From the NCBI GenBank assembly GCA_964423745.1, contig CAYRGG010000006.1:1-64000 (forward strand): a DNA stretch of 64,000 nucleotides, read 5' to 3'. Positions 51,528-59,885 of the stretch are shown here, piece by piece. The position numbers and the translations under genes are program-made. The DNA comes from CAYRGG01 sp964423745. Lineage in GTDB: Bacteria; Pseudomonadota; Gammaproteobacteria; Competibacterales; Competibacteraceae. How positions within the stretch are numbered: position 1 is the first letter of the stretch; every line of letters starts with the position of its first letter. The notes under the pieces were generated by a model that had not been told where the DNA came from, did not search any database, and saw only the letters and a program-made list of their open reading frames with translations.

Positions 51528-52504
51528 CCGACGATTACGATAGTCCCTGGAAGGATGTGCTAGAGCGTTACTTTCAGGCATTTATAGCTTTTTGCTTTCC
51601 CCAAGCTCATGACGAGATCAATTGGGTGAGAGGCTACGAAAGCCTCGATACCGAATTGCAGCAAATCGTGCGGGATGCAGACAGCGGTCGCCGTTTAGCC
51701 GATAAACTGATGAAGGTTTGGCGCTGCGATGGGCAAGAACAAATTGTTTTGATCCACATCGAAGTGCAAGGCGAGCCGGACTCCAAGTTCACTGAACGGA
51801 TGTTTATCTATCACTACCGGCTTTATGATCGTTATCGTCAGCCCATTGTTAGTATAGCTGTGTTGGGGGACGATCAATCCAACTGGCGACCCGAGCAGTA
51901 TCAAACGGAGCTTTGGGGGTGCCAAACGCGCTTACGTTTTCCAGTGGTGAAGCTTATGGATTACACAGCAAATTGGCAGGTTTTAGAAAATAGCGCCAAT
52001 CCCTTCGCCACCCTAATCATGGCGCACCTTAAAACCAAAGCTACCCGGCATGATCCATCCGGTCGCTTGGTTTGGAAACTACGATTAGTAAAACGACTTT
52101 ACGAAAAAGGTTATAACCGCGAAGATGTATTAGAAATGTTTCGGTTTATTGACTGGTTGCTGGCGCTGCCGCCAGAATTAGAACAGCAATTTACTGTACA
52201 GTTGAGTGACTATGAGGCTGCCATGAGTACACCATATATCACTAGCATAGAGCGACTAGGTATTGAGAAAGGCCGTCAGCAGGGACTTGAGCAGGGACTT
52301 GAGCAGGGACTTGAGCAGGGTATATTGCAAGGCGAACGTCAGTTGTTGGTACGCCAAGCTCGGCTGCGTTTTGGAGATGCTGTAGCAGAAGCTTTGGGAA
52401 AAAAGATCGAACCAATCAATGACCCAGAGCGATTAGCTGACATCGGGGTGTGGATTATCGAGTGCGAATCCGGTGAGGCGCTGTTGACGCGGTTAAAAAG
52501 GTAG
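51524..52504 (+). CDS. PD-(D/E)XK nuclease-family protein (Rpn/DUF4351-like)
   Basis: 326 residues. The N-terminal nuclease-like core includes DKLMKVWRCDGQEQIVLIHI and EVQGEPDSKFTERMFIYHYR; HIEVQ is the Glu-x-Gln part of the PD-(D/E)XK site. This group is found in many copies in cyanobacteria and related genomes and is annotated as putative transposase or recombination-promoting nuclease. Near the C-terminus a GLEQ repeat occurs three times in a row, coded by 12-base DNA repeats. The start overlaps the PCS-like gene stop. Confidence 0.83.
   Translation: MTDDYDSPWKDVLERYFQAFIAFCFPQAHDEINWVRGYESLDTELQQIVRDADSGRRLADKLMKVWRCDGQEQIVLIHIEVQGEPDSKFTERMFIYHYRLYDRYRQPIVSIAVLGDDQSNWRPEQYQTELWGCQTRLRFPVVKLMDYTANWQVLENSANPFATLIMAHLKTKATRHDPSGRLVWKLRLVKRLYEKGYNREDVLEMFRFIDWLLALPPELEQQFTVQLSDYEAAMSTPYITSIERLGIEKGRQQGLEQGLEQGLEQGILQGERQLLVRQARLRFGDAVAEALGKKIEPINDPERLADIGVWIIECESGEALLTRLKR
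52270..52320 (+). repeat. Tandem 12-bp coding repeat
   Basis: GGACTTGAGCAG is present three times in a row inside the nuclease gene, encoding GLEQ units. Length change by slippage would keep the frame. Confidence 0.8.
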
Positions 52505-52714
52505 GATGCCCAAAAGTTGCAAAACTCTTTTATTGTCTAAGAAATTTTGTATTGTGGTTTACGCTGCTTGTAGAACCAGAGAAATAAAAAAAATAACTGG
52601 CAGTACCAATAGTTTAACTTTGCAAATACTACGTGAAATCCGCGATTTACATAATATTGGCTGGACTTAAAAAACTATACTGAAGATAAGTTTTTACCAA
52701 AAAGAGATTGAACA

Positions 52715-53143
52715 ATGAGCAGTTTCTATGAGGCAGATTTTTATGCCTGGGCCTATGATCAAGCGGCGAAAGTGCGAGCAGGGCATTTCACGGAGATCGA
52801 CAGTATCAATATTGCCGAGGAACTAGAAAGTTTGGGTAAATCGCAAAAAAAAGAATTAGTTAGCCGGTTGACTGTGTTATTAGCCCACTTGTTGAAATGG
52901 CAGTATCAGCCGGACAAAAAAACGTTGAGCTGGCAATTAACAATTGAAGAACAGCGTGACAAGTTAGAACAACATTTGCAAGAAAATCCAAGCTTAAAGG
53001 CCACTTTGACGCAGTCAATTGATAGTGCTTATCGAAGCGCCGTCCGATGGGCCAGAGAGGAAACCGAACTGGACAAAGAAACCTTCCCGGTCCAGTGCCC
53101 TTATTCGTGGGAACAAATCAGCGACAACCATTTTTATCCATAA
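52715..53143 (+). CDS. DUF29-family protein (copy 2)
   Basis: 142 residues. Paralogue of 8606-9034: YEADFYAWAYDQAAKVRAGH, AEELESLGKSQKKELVSRLT, LLKWQYQPDKKTLSWQLTIE. It is immediately left of the CRISPR array. Its stop codon lies within a sequence that shares 11 bases (CATAATTCTTT) with the first repeat, exactly 64 bases before it. AAAGAGATTGAACA precedes the start. The function is unknown. Confidence 0.86.
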   Translation: MSSFYEADFYAWAYDQAAKVRAGHFTEIDSINIAEELESLGKSQKKELVSRLTVLLAHLLKWQYQPDKKTLSWQLTIEEQRDKLEQHLQENPSLKATLTQSIDSAYRSAVRWAREETELDKETFPVQCPYSWEQISDNHFYP

Positions 53144-53305
53144 TTCTTTTAATGATTGGCAATTCAAAATGCGGCATCAGCGTAAACCCTGAAACCAGCA
53201 ACTCATAATTCTTTATAGGGATGAATAACGAAGCCAAGGAGCACGGAAAGCGAATGAGATACAGCCTCATAACCCCTTATAGGGATGAATACCTAATATA
53301 CTATA

Positions 53306-53337
53306 GGTATAGTTTGAGATCGCGGCAAATAGTTGCA
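53306..53337 (+). promoter_or_regulatory. Conserved 32-bp element upstream of a coiled-coil gene (copy 2)
   Basis: GGTATAG, GAGATCGCGGCA and TAGTTGCA, matching 9121-9152 at 27 of 32 positions. It lies within the segment that interrupts the CRISPR array. Confidence 0.5.
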
Positions 53338-53376
53338 AGGGGCTTGGCCCGACCTAGTAAACGACAGAGACAAACG

Positions 53377-53598
53377 ATGACAGACAATACTGAAAATCTT
53401 GCACTAGAACATTTACGCGCTATTCGTGGCGAGTTGGCAGATATGAAAAACCGTATTACACATCTTGAAATGCAGGTGAGCGCCATGGGACAACAGTTAT
53501 CGGGTCTTACTACGGCGGTTTACGCAAGTAACAGTCAAGATTTGTCGATGCAACAACAAAGAGACAGAATTAATCGCCGCTTAGAGCTTCAAGATTAA
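53377..53598 (+). CDS. Small coiled-coil protein encoded inside the CRISPR array
   Basis: 73 residues starting at ATG 53377 (MTDNTENLALEHLRAIRGEL). Longer in-frame starts exist but run into a CRISPR repeat. The sequence is one coiled coil, with ADMKNRITHLEMQVSAMGQQ and a final DRINRRLELQD, resembling short proteins with LEHLRAIR and RIERRLEL ends found in many proteobacteria, sometimes beside PIN toxins. No toxin is adjacent. It lies between repeats 2 and 3 of the array. Confidence 0.6.
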   Translation: MTDNTENLALEHLRAIRGELADMKNRITHLEMQVSAMGQQLSGLTTAVYASNSQDLSMQQQRDRINRRLELQD

Positions 53599-54278
53599 TC
53601 TTAAACCCATCTCATAATTCCTTATAGGGATAAATAACTAAAAGATCATTACCGATAGCAAGGCTTTCAATGTACTCATAACCCCTTATAGGGATAAATA
53701 ACTTTTGGATGTACATGGAAGCAACCTATCCTCACAAGTCTCATAACCCCTTATAGGGATGAATAACCACCTCGCCAATCACGCCCGTGCCCTGCTCGCT
53801 GCCACTCATAACCCCTTATAGGGATGAATAACCGTATCGAGGATGCAGCTGATAGCCACGATCAGCGCCTCATAACTCCTTATAGAAATGAATAACATTT
53901 TTTTTGTAGCCATAGCAACCATATTCTCAATCTCATAACCCCTTATAGGGATGAATAACCAGCTGCCAGTAGGGAACAGCCTCATTAGGATTCAGCCTCA
54001 TAACCCCTTATAGGGATGAATAACATGGGAATATGCGCCGCCAAGGCATGGGGAGTCATCTCATAACCCCTTATAGGGATGAATAACTATCTCGACCTGG
54101 ATGGCGATAAACCATTTATCGGCCTCATAACCCCTTATAGGGATGAATAACATGGGAATATGGGCCGCCAAGGCATGGGGAATCAGCTCATAACCCCTTA
54201 TAGGGATGAATAACTGATAAGCTGATTTAGAAGACAAGCATAATTTTCCTCTCATAACCCCTTATAGGGATGAATAAC

Positions 54279-54414
54279 CCCCCAATTATGGCAAAAAAAT
54301 GACTTTAGGAAAGCCATGGAATAGCAAAAAACACCTTGAAATAATATAAAAAGCACTTCAAGCCCCTATAACGAATACTTCACAGTAAATCGAAGTAAGT
54401 ACAGAATAAAAAAA
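54279..54414 (-). promoter_or_regulatory. Probable CRISPR leader
   Basis: 136 bases, A/T-rich, between the last perfect repeat and the end of cas2, with several A-runs. The position next to cas2 and perfect repeats is typical of a leader. Direction is inferred. Confidence 0.55.
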
Positions 54415-54717
54415 TCACAAAACACCGAAGTCTCGCCGATGATCATCTATTGGCTGGCGTTGTACTTCACCTTTGCCCGATTCGTTTTTTTCTAGGTGAA
54501 TCACTTCAATGTTGTGGCGGTTTGCAGCGGTAATTTCGGTCAACCGATCACCAGGAATCATCAATCGGCTTAACTCCCGGCGTAATTGAATAGCACTAGC
54601 CTCTGTAATGTCTCCGCAAAATACAGAGTACTGATCGTGATTCAAATACCTCTGCAGCAATTTCTTGAACTTCTGAGTACGTTTTGCCTCTACATCGTAA
54701 GTCATTAACATATACAT
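54415..54717 (-). CDS. cas2: CRISPR adaptation protein Cas2
   Basis: 100 residues. Small ferredoxin-fold protein that forms the core of the Cas1-Cas2 integrase. YMLMTYDVEAKRTQKFKKLL has the first strand with its Asp; VFCGDITEASAIQLRRELSR and IEVIHLEKN follow. It is the last gene of the cas operon, 18 bases after cas1, and next to the leader. Confidence 0.93.
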   Translation of the reverse strand: MYMLMTYDVEAKRTQKFKKLLQRYLNHDQYSVFCGDITEASAIQLRRELSRLMIPGDRLTEITAANRHNIEVIHLEKNESGKGEVQRQPIDDHRRDFGVL

Positions 54718-54735
54718 TAAATTGAACTCTGCAAA

Positions 54736-55711
54736 CTAAACTTTGCGTTTAAAAGATTCATACTCAGCGATACCCAACAAGTGACGCTCAAGAGCTAAAG
54801 CCTCCCGATACACCCATTCTCTAAAGCTACGGCCTTGATACTTCTCTTCTAAACGAATTGAAAATTGTTCCGCTACATGGCGGCGTCCTGTGTCACTAAG
54901 CAGGCATACTCCATCGTGTTGCTCCAACCAGTTATCCGCTAGCATATTACGACCTGCCATTCGGAAAATCAGATTATCTCCCAGCACAGGTTTGAAGGGT
55001 TCGGCTAGATCCAAACTTAGCGACGAGCGGCCATTACCGGGGCTGTGCAATAGACTAAAGGTTTCCTCTAAATGTGTTTTGAAAAGCTCATGGCGGCATA
55101 TCGTGTAAACCAACTGGTTTAAGAACGACAGCAGACAGTTGATGGGATTGTTAGGCGGACGGCGTACCCGGGGTCCAAAAGCCAATAGGGGATTAGTGAA
55201 TTTCCAGGCATCGTAATACCACTGATGTAAATTACCCTCTATGCCCATGAGCATTGCGGTATCTTTTGCTTTGTGAAGGCTCTTCAACAACCGTTGCATC
55301 TCAGTAATCGGTTTTTTTAATTTTTCATTTTTCATTGCCTCTATAGCGGTAATAGAGCAGATTAACGCACATATTATGGCCAGCTCCGCGCACAATTTCT
55401 CTGGCCAAGGCCATACGCTGCCGGTGGTCCAGCAGTGCCTGTGCCTGTATCAGCTTCACTCGTCCGGAAGGGTTACTAGCAACGGGTTCGAAAACGCCTT
55501 TGCAATAACCATAGTAATCAAATACCGATAACCGCACACCATGCTTACCACACAGGCTCAGTAGCCGGGTGTTGAGATCACTTTCGCCTAGCAGCACCAA
55601 ATGGCCAATCTTCTCAATAGGGAGGGCACGGGTACGGCCGCCGGTAGTGAGCATCAGCGTGTTTTCCCGGCGCCGCAAATGTGCCTCCCGGGAGACAAAT
55701 AACGTTTCCAT
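54736..55711 (-). pseudogene. cas1: cas1 split by a 7-bp tandem duplication
   Basis: CRISPR integrase. The first 128 codons (55711-55325) give the N-terminal beta domain, METLFVSREAHLRRRENTLM to NMCVNLLYYRYRGNEK, then TGA. The rest lies in the next frame to 54736 and carries the metal ligands: Glu in MGIEGNLHQWYYDAW, His in LLHSPGNGRSS, acidic residues in LDLAEPFKP. A tandem TTTTTCA repeat at 55321-55334 causes the shift; removal of one unit restores a 322-residue Cas1 (RGNEKLKKPITEM). The second frame has its own ATG (MKNEKLKK) overlapping the TGA, so split translation is possible. Confidence 0.9.
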
Positions 55712-55719
55712 TCTTTTCC

Positions 55720-56268
55720 TCAGTCATGTCCACAAAAGGCAGCCAACGAGCAGCTAGCGCACAAGGGGATACGCTTAGCGGTTGGCACGGTTTGTTGTTG
55801 CGCCAACGCTTGCAAATGCTCAGAGGATTGCCATAGGTTTTCTAGTTGTTTTACATCCAACGGCACCTCGCGGCGTTGGCGCGTAGACAGCACATGGGTA
55901 ATCGCTCGCCACGCCTTGCCTGTAGCGATGGATAACAGCACGGCATAAAAGGCGGTCTGGTCATTACTGGCTTCCACAGCGCCTCCGGTATCCTTGTTCT
56001 CATATACGATGTGGTTTTCCCAGTCAATCCGATCCGGGGTCAGACCAAACAACCCGATAGTGGAACTATCACGAGCATAGCTGGTGAGATGTTTGGCAGT
56101 ACCCACAGCCACCCGTCCATGCCACTGGGCAAAGTTAATGCCGTGAAAATACATCCACGCCCGCCGCTGACACAGTTTAACGTGTTGAAAGTGCAGACCG
56201 TGCAAACCGAGTCGATCGACGCGCTCAATAAACGCCGCTGCTCGGTTCCAGCGAAATAGCGTCGTCAT
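55720..56268 (-). CDS. cas4: CRISPR adaptation nuclease Cas4
   Basis: 182 residues, RecB-like nuclease with an iron-sulfur cluster that trims prespacers and selects PAMs. The first cluster Cys is in HVKLCQRRAWMYFHG near residue 33, and the other three are in CASCSLAAFCGHD at the C-terminus. The nuclease acidic residues lie in GLTPDRIDW and IVYENKDTG (ExK). The ATG at 56268 overlaps cas3 by 44 bases; a later non-ATG start near LHGLHFQHV is also possible. Confidence 0.9.
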   Translation of the reverse strand: MTTLFRWNRAAAFIERVDRLGLHGLHFQHVKLCQRRAWMYFHGINFAQWHGRVAVGTAKHLTSYARDSSTIGLFGLTPDRIDWENHIVYENKDTGGAVEASNDQTAFYAVLLSIATGKAWRAITHVLSTRQRREVPLDVKQLENLWQSSEHLQALAQQQTVPTAKRIPLCASCSLAAFCGHD

Positions 56269-58213
56269 CGGTGTCCACCACTAAACCTGTACAAAGAACT
56301 AATTTTTCCGCTGCCGCTAAAGCCTGCGGATAAGTATCCCAAGGGGCATTAGGGTCGCTGTGCAACTCCCGACGCCACGCATCTGGTAAAAAACCCTTAT
56401 CATCCAGTGCAGCTGTGTATTGGGTGTGAGGAAAGTGAACGCTGCGTTTTTTCGCCACATAGCGGTGCTGGTCTCGGAGGGACTCTTCTAGACGACCTTG
56501 GATCAGTAATTCCTCGTCGCCGTCCTCTCCCACCACTGACGGGCAGGTATCCAGTAGGTCAGTCTCACGCCGTAACCAGTTCAAATCAACACTAAGGGTG
56601 CGGCCACGCTCGTCGCGTACCCGCAGCCGTTGCCCTATGTCCCGCAAGGTGTGAGCGGCCTGTTTGAATTTCGTTAACCAGGTTTTGGCGGGTGCGCAGA
56701 AGTAAGGGTCATCACACAGCTCACCCACCTGCTTGAGCAGCGCAAAAATCATCCCTGCTGTGGGCGGTTGACAAGCCCGCAGATGCTCGCGCCGAGGCCC
56801 TTTGTTGCTTGGATGTTCCAGCAATACATTCCAGTACAATCCAGCACTGTAAGCAGCGCGGTTGTTGAGGCTACCAAAATGTGGGTTGTTCGCGTTTTCG
56901 TCTACGGGTTTAAAACGGGTTTTGGTATCTCGGGCCAGCACGTTGGTTAGGTCGGCAATCCCGACCACACTGTCGGCATGAGTCTTAAGCCAATGTTGCA
57001 ATCGTCGCAACCAGGGATTGCGCTGCTCCATAGCAGCGTCAATCCGCACCCATACCTGACCCTGATGATGACCACGGGCAGCGCGGCCATAACGCTGGAG
57101 AAAATTGAGTGGTGCAAATCCCGGTTCCATAAATAGTAGATTAGCGCCGAATGTCACGCCCATTTCGACACTGGCCGTGGCGATGAGTACGTCGAAAGCC
57201 AAGGGATCGTGATCCCGCCCAGCGACAAAGTAATCGTTAAAGTTTTGCCCCTGATGACTGTCGTGGATGCTGTTGACCAGCAATGCTTTACCCGCCACGA
57301 TGCCTGCTGAAATAAAATGCCGGTGTAAGGAGGGAAGCTGGCGGATCAAATCCGCCAAGGAATTATAGATGACGACCACCTGTCGCTTGGCCTTGACCTC
57401 ATCCCTGACTTGCTGCAGATGCTCACCCAAAAGGTCTGCCAAACAGGCGCTAGGGTGAAAACTCAGAGTCACATCTCCATGGACGGGACGCCCACCAGGA
57501 GTAAGCTTCTCCTCCAACAGCGCCATGTCTGTGTTGTTTACCCCAATCTTGTTCAGCACTGGCGCTATGTCGATGGGTGTGGCAGAGAGAAAAGTGACCT
57601 TTGCCCGTCCGGGGACCACACCGTTTTGCGCTGCGACGGCTAGACGCGCACACACCGCAGCCAGACCAAAACCGCGGCTGTCGATGGTGTGAAATTCATC
57701 AAAAACCAGGTGATCAAATTGAGTCAGTAGCTCGAAGATACCTTCAGCCCCTTGACCGGCTTGTAAATAACGGCCGATCAATAGATAACTGACTACTTCT
57801 GGTACCGTAAAGACGATCTCACCGCCCCGGCGTGGCGAAAGCTCATAGAGGTCTCGAAGTCGTTGCACGGTAATCTCGCGCACCCCAATCGCACGTTGCC
57901 GTTGCGCCTCGTCGCTGGTCCATAGGGCAACCTTAGTTTCGGCGAGGGTGGGTTCCCAACCCTGTTCATGGACCAGTGCTAGCCGGGTGCTTTGAGCAAG
58001 ATTCTGGGCTAGACGCCGGGTCGGCACGATGAATAATACCCGCGTCTGTTGTTGCGCCACCGCTCGTTGAAAGGCATAGCTTTTGCCCGCGCCAGTGGGT
58101 GCGCTGGCAATGCGTACAGCATGGGGATCATCCAGCAATGCCTGCTGAAAGGGCGATAAGCCAGTTTCTGCGCTGCCACCGTCCACAAAGTGTTTAGCAA
58201 CGGTCAATTCCAT
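56225..58213 (-). CDS. cas3: Type I-D Cas3' helicase
   Basis: 662 residues from ATG 58213, chosen because GGAGG lies 7 bases before it; the start overlaps the csc1 stop by 10 bases. Superfamily 2 helicase: Walker A SAPTGAGKSYAFQRAV near 50, DEFH (LVFDEFHTIDSR) near 175, FLSATP near 210, and the C-terminal QRYGRAARG motif. No HD nuclease domain is fused, which is the type I-D arrangement, with HD in Cas10d instead. It unwinds target DNA after Cascade binding. Confidence 0.93.
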   Translation of the reverse strand: MELTVAKHFVDGGSAETGLSPFQQALLDDPHAVRIASAPTGAGKSYAFQRAVAQQQTRVLFIVPTRRLAQNLAQSTRLALVHEQGWEPTLAETKVALWTSDEAQRQRAIGVREITVQRLRDLYELSPRRGGEIVFTVPEVVSYLLIGRYLQAGQGAEGIFELLTQFDHLVFDEFHTIDSRGFGLAAVCARLAVAAQNGVVPGRAKVTFLSATPIDIAPVLNKIGVNNTDMALLEEKLTPGGRPVHGDVTLSFHPSACLADLLGEHLQQVRDEVKAKRQVVVIYNSLADLIRQLPSLHRHFISAGIVAGKALLVNSIHDSHQGQNFNDYFVAGRDHDPLAFDVLIATASVEMGVTFGANLLFMEPGFAPLNFLQRYGRAARGHHQGQVWVRIDAAMEQRNPWLRRLQHWLKTHADSVVGIADLTNVLARDTKTRFKPVDENANNPHFGSLNNRAAYSAGLYWNVLLEHPSNKGPRREHLRACQPPTAGMIFALLKQVGELCDDPYFCAPAKTWLTKFKQAAHTLRDIGQRLRVRDERGRTLSVDLNWLRRETDLLDTCPSVVGEDGDEELLIQGRLEESLRDQHRYVAKKRSVHFPHTQYTAALDDKGFLPDAWRRELHSDPNAPWDTYPQALAAAEKLVLCTGLVVDTDDDAISLEPSSGVY

Positions 58214-58851
58214 TGGTTGACCTCCGCGAAGGCATCTTGCAAAGGCATCTCGGCGCTGAGTTGTAAGCTGTGGAGGCAATAGCGGCTTACTCGTAGCCGG
58301 CTGCGCGGATTGAACAACACTGCCGTGGCAGCGTTCAACCGCACCGAGTTCACAGGGGTTTCAGCATCACAGGGTTTGAGCGCCACCATACCATTACGGT
58401 GCAGACCGACGCGAATGACTAGCATGTCCTTACCCGTGTAGGCAAAGGGATTAAACCCGAACACAGCGCCGTAGAAGTGTTGGTCGGGCGGCACTTCTTG
58501 GGTGTGAAAAAAGGTTTTAAGGTTGCCTTTGCGGGTAACATCATCGAGTTTTTTTTGAAACCCCCCTTCACTATCTAGGTTAAACCGCCGCGTTAGCGGG
58601 GCTAATAGACGCGGTTCCGGGGTGGTAAGTACCGATGTTCGGTACGGCATGGCCCTCAAATGACGGCGATAGTCTTTATCCGGCAACAACAGACGTGCGT
58701 CCATCCAGCCTAAAGTAGCGGCCAACCCAAAGGCCAATGCCTGGTCGCCAATCAACTCCGGCAGGGTGGCACTACCACCTTGCACCATTAAACTGTGGTA
58801 AGCAAAGGGGGTTAGGGTAATAGCCTGAATTGGGGTGATGATGGATTCCAT
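58204..58851 (-). CDS. csc1: Type I-D Cascade subunit Csc1 (Cas5 group)
   Basis: 215 residues. Cas5-like subunit that caps the crRNA 5' end. The N-terminal block IQAITLTPFAYHSLMVQGGS, then VFGFNPFAYTGKDMLVIRVG with a Gly-rich end, fits Csc1. It lies between csc2 (24 bases) and cas3 (10-base overlap), as expected. Confidence in the exact subunit comes partly from operon position. Confidence 0.87.
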   Translation of the reverse strand: MESIITPIQAITLTPFAYHSLMVQGGSATLPELIGDQALAFGLAATLGWMDARLLLPDKDYRRHLRAMPYRTSVLTTPEPRLLAPLTRRFNLDSEGGFQKKLDDVTRKGNLKTFFHTQEVPPDQHFYGAVFGFNPFAYTGKDMLVIRVGLHRNGMVALKPCDAETPVNSVRLNAATAVLFNPRSRLRVSRYCLHSLQLSAEMPLQDAFAEVNQWN

Positions 58852-58875
58852 AAGATGACTCCTTGAGTAGTCGAT

Positions 58876-59883
58876 TCAGCTGGCTTTTTTGCTGCCAAAC
58901 CAGCTGTCGAACAAGTTGGCCACCTGCTTGGCTACGCCTCGATATTGATCTCGTAAGCTCCCATCATCCCCTTCAAAACGCTCAATCAAGCGGTGCAGAT
59001 AATCTTCTAACGAAGCGCCATCTACGGTGGCCGGGTGTAGATTGGCAAGTCGGTTATGGAGCGATTGGGTTACGGCATTGACGTCACTGAGCTGGGATTC
59101 GGGCAACTCTTTTAGCAGAGTTTTCAGCAGTTCGTAGGGAGAAGTTTCCGCCCGCTCAAAGGGCGCGGCGTAGGCCCCTACGAAGTAGGTGCGGATGTTA
59201 GTGCCGGTGAGGGAGGTTTGGCCGCCGTAAGCCCCTGCCAGGCCCAGGCATAGCAACAGATGATCTAAACCTTCCCGGGGTAACACCTGTCCCCGAGTCG
59301 ATAATACTTGCATCAACAGCGTCCCCGGCGTCACGAAGTGGCGGGTAAACAAGTTTTCGCTGTTTTTCTTCTCCACGGCATCGAACAGCGTGCCATCCTC
59401 GGCAGCACGGTTATGGAATGTCTCGTCAACACACAGATGTTTTGGCAACAGACTCAAGGCATCAGAATAATTGACGGCGGCTTTGACCGGCAACACCCGG
59501 TTGTCTTGCGTGGTGGAATCACCGAACACGAGGGTGTTCAGGTCAAAGGCTTCCGAGGGTGCTTGCCCTTTATTGAGTGCCGTCCGGTTTTGCGGGTGTC
59601 GCCCTCCGACGCCATAGGCTCGCAGGATTTGTAGCCCCCGCCCCTTTTCTGGATATTTGAACTTATTGGGTACAGCTCGCATATGGACGCTGCCATCCAG
59701 GTCGATGTCGGTGATTTCTTCTTCAGCATTGCGAAATACGCTAGGTGCGATGGTTTTTCGCAATAGTACTAAACTGACACTGCCGAGATTCTTTAAGGCG
59801 GGATGGATATATTGCTGTTTTCCGTCGCTACTGGTATCGGTGAGATGGGTAAGCTCGGCGAGAAAGGGGTTTAAGGTATCCAT
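58876..59883 (-). CDS. csc2: Type I-D Cascade backbone subunit Csc2 (Cas7 group)
   Basis: 335 residues from ATG 59883, preceded by GAGGAG and two bases after the cas10d stop; a longer frame would overlap cas10d without a ribosome site. Cas7-type RRM protein coating the crRNA. Blocks seen: IHPALKNLGSVSLVLLRKTI, GRGLQILRAYGVGGRHPQN, VKAAVNYSDALSLLPKHLC and LAGAYGGQTSLTGTNIRTYF with the Gly-rich loop. Confidence 0.92.
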   Translation of the reverse strand: MDTLNPFLAELTHLTDTSSDGKQQYIHPALKNLGSVSLVLLRKTIAPSVFRNAEEEITDIDLDGSVHMRAVPNKFKYPEKGRGLQILRAYGVGGRHPQNRTALNKGQAPSEAFDLNTLVFGDSTTQDNRVLPVKAAVNYSDALSLLPKHLCVDETFHNRAAEDGTLFDAVEKKNSENLFTRHFVTPGTLLMQVLSTRGQVLPREGLDHLLLCLGLAGAYGGQTSLTGTNIRTYFVGAYAAPFERAETSPYELLKTLLKELPESQLSDVNAVTQSLHNRLANLHPATVDGASLEDYLHRLIERFEGDDGSLRDQYRGVAKQVANLFDSWFGSKKAS

Positions 59884-59885
59884 GG

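Larger units (their letters stand above)
53202..54278. CRISPR. Type I-D CRISPR array, 13 repeats, interrupted
   Basis: 28-bp repeats beginning CTCATAACCCC and ending GGGATGAATAAC with a short CCCT/AGGG hairpin. Starts: 53202, 53266, then 53611, 53675, 53740, 53805, 53869, 53932, 53997, 54060, 54124, 54187, 54251. Spacers are 35-37 bases. Repeats at 53202, 53266, 53611, 53675 and 53869 carry changes; the last seven right-hand units except none are perfect from 53932 on. The decay at the left and cas2 at the right suggest the leader is at the right and transcription is on the minus strand. A 317-bp segment splits repeats 2 and 3. Confidence 0.97.

Noticed and set aside
53377..53598. The array gene as an anti-CRISPR
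   Set aside because: Only its position suggests this; the coiled-coil sequence matches widespread small proteins and no anti-CRISPR feature is visible.
54061..54255. 64-codon minus-strand frame inside the CRISPR array
   Set aside because: It is translated repeat and spacer sequence; the peptide repeats with the array period.
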